Source of the DNA: an uncultured Flavobacteriales bacterium
Lineage (GTDB): Bacteria; Bacteroidota; Bacteroidia; Flavobacteriales_D; Crocinitomicaceae
Length of the DNA stretch: 23,049 nucleotides
Reading direction: 5' to 3'
Assembly (NCBI GenBank): GCA_903899795.1
Contig: CAIUKX010000672.1
Location: 1 to 23,049, forward strand
A program made the position numbers and the translations under genes. The notes under the pieces were generated by a model. That model was not told the DNA's origin and ran no database searches. It was given only the letters and a program-made list of their open reading frames with translations. Of the stretch, positions 22,901 through 23,049 are shown piece by piece. Each line of letters opens with the position of its first letter. Position 1 is the stretch's first letter.

Positions 22901-23049
22901 AACGATTATTTCAGATTTGTATTCCGAATAAAAATATTAAAATGAATCAAACAATCTCTATACACTATCGTTAATAAGTTGTTAAATAATGTACGATTGT
23001 AAATCAATTGAAGTCAAACATCGAAATAAAAAGAAAAATAAAACTAGGA

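Noticed and set aside
1..23049. CRISPR array, tRNA, rRNA, insertion sequence or phage genes
   Set aside because: No regularly spaced repeats of CRISPR length, no transposase or integrase motifs and no recognisable RNA gene were seen on either strand.

Overview
The window looks like a chromosome segment of a low-GC Bacteroidota bacterium, most likely from the Flavobacteriales (a Fluviicola/Crocinitomicaceae-like organism is a guess). Three large exported proteins end in a type A sorting domain of the type IX secretion system (T9SS), which is restricted to this phylum. Several upstream regions also carry the Bacteroidota -7 element TAnnTTTG, and Shine-Dalgarno sequences are not evident.

Layout. 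(1) Positions 1-5872, minus strand: a complete tripartite RND efflux operon in the order lipoprotein adaptor, inner-membrane RND pump, lipoprotein outer-membrane channel, closed by a strong intrinsic terminator at 75-107. (2) 6024-6449, minus: a small exported protein of unknown function, followed by a 413-nt AT-rich intergenic region with short palindromes and repeats. (3) 6863-10380, plus: a small exported charged protein followed, 8 nt later, by a 1027-aa T9SS cargo protein with Asp-box (BNR/sortilin-like) propeller repeats, a PKD domain and a jelly-roll-like domain. (4) 10431-15005, minus: a second tripartite pump operon, tetR - tolC-like - emrA-like - emrB-like (DHA2 MFS), with a palindrome and a 13-bp-periodic repeat at the tetR promoter. 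(5) 15308-17632, plus: a 774-aa T9SS cargo protein of no recognised family, with a strong terminator. (6) 17809-19617, plus: a secreted peptidylarginine-deiminase-like protein (catalytic domain, Ig-like fold, T9SS tail, the architecture of Porphyromonas gingivalis PPAD) whose reading frame is interrupted by one in-frame TAG at 18706-18708. (7) 19762-22015, plus: a two-gene unit of a membrane-anchored TPR protein and a MauE/DoxX-thioredoxin fusion. (8) 22049-22900, minus: a probable outer-membrane beta-barrel protein.

How the genes fit together. Most of the window concerns the cell envelope: two export pumps, each with its own outer-membrane channel, three T9SS-exported surface or secreted proteins, and a periplasmic redox module. 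No T9SS machinery gene, mobile element, tRNA, rRNA or CRISPR array is visible. The most notable item is the amber-interrupted PPAD-like gene. The stop lies between the His/Asp and the Asn/Cys parts of the predicted active site, yet the frame downstream is intact through the sorting domain. This means a very recent pseudogene, a sequencing error or a translated-through stop, and the sequence alone cannot decide between them.
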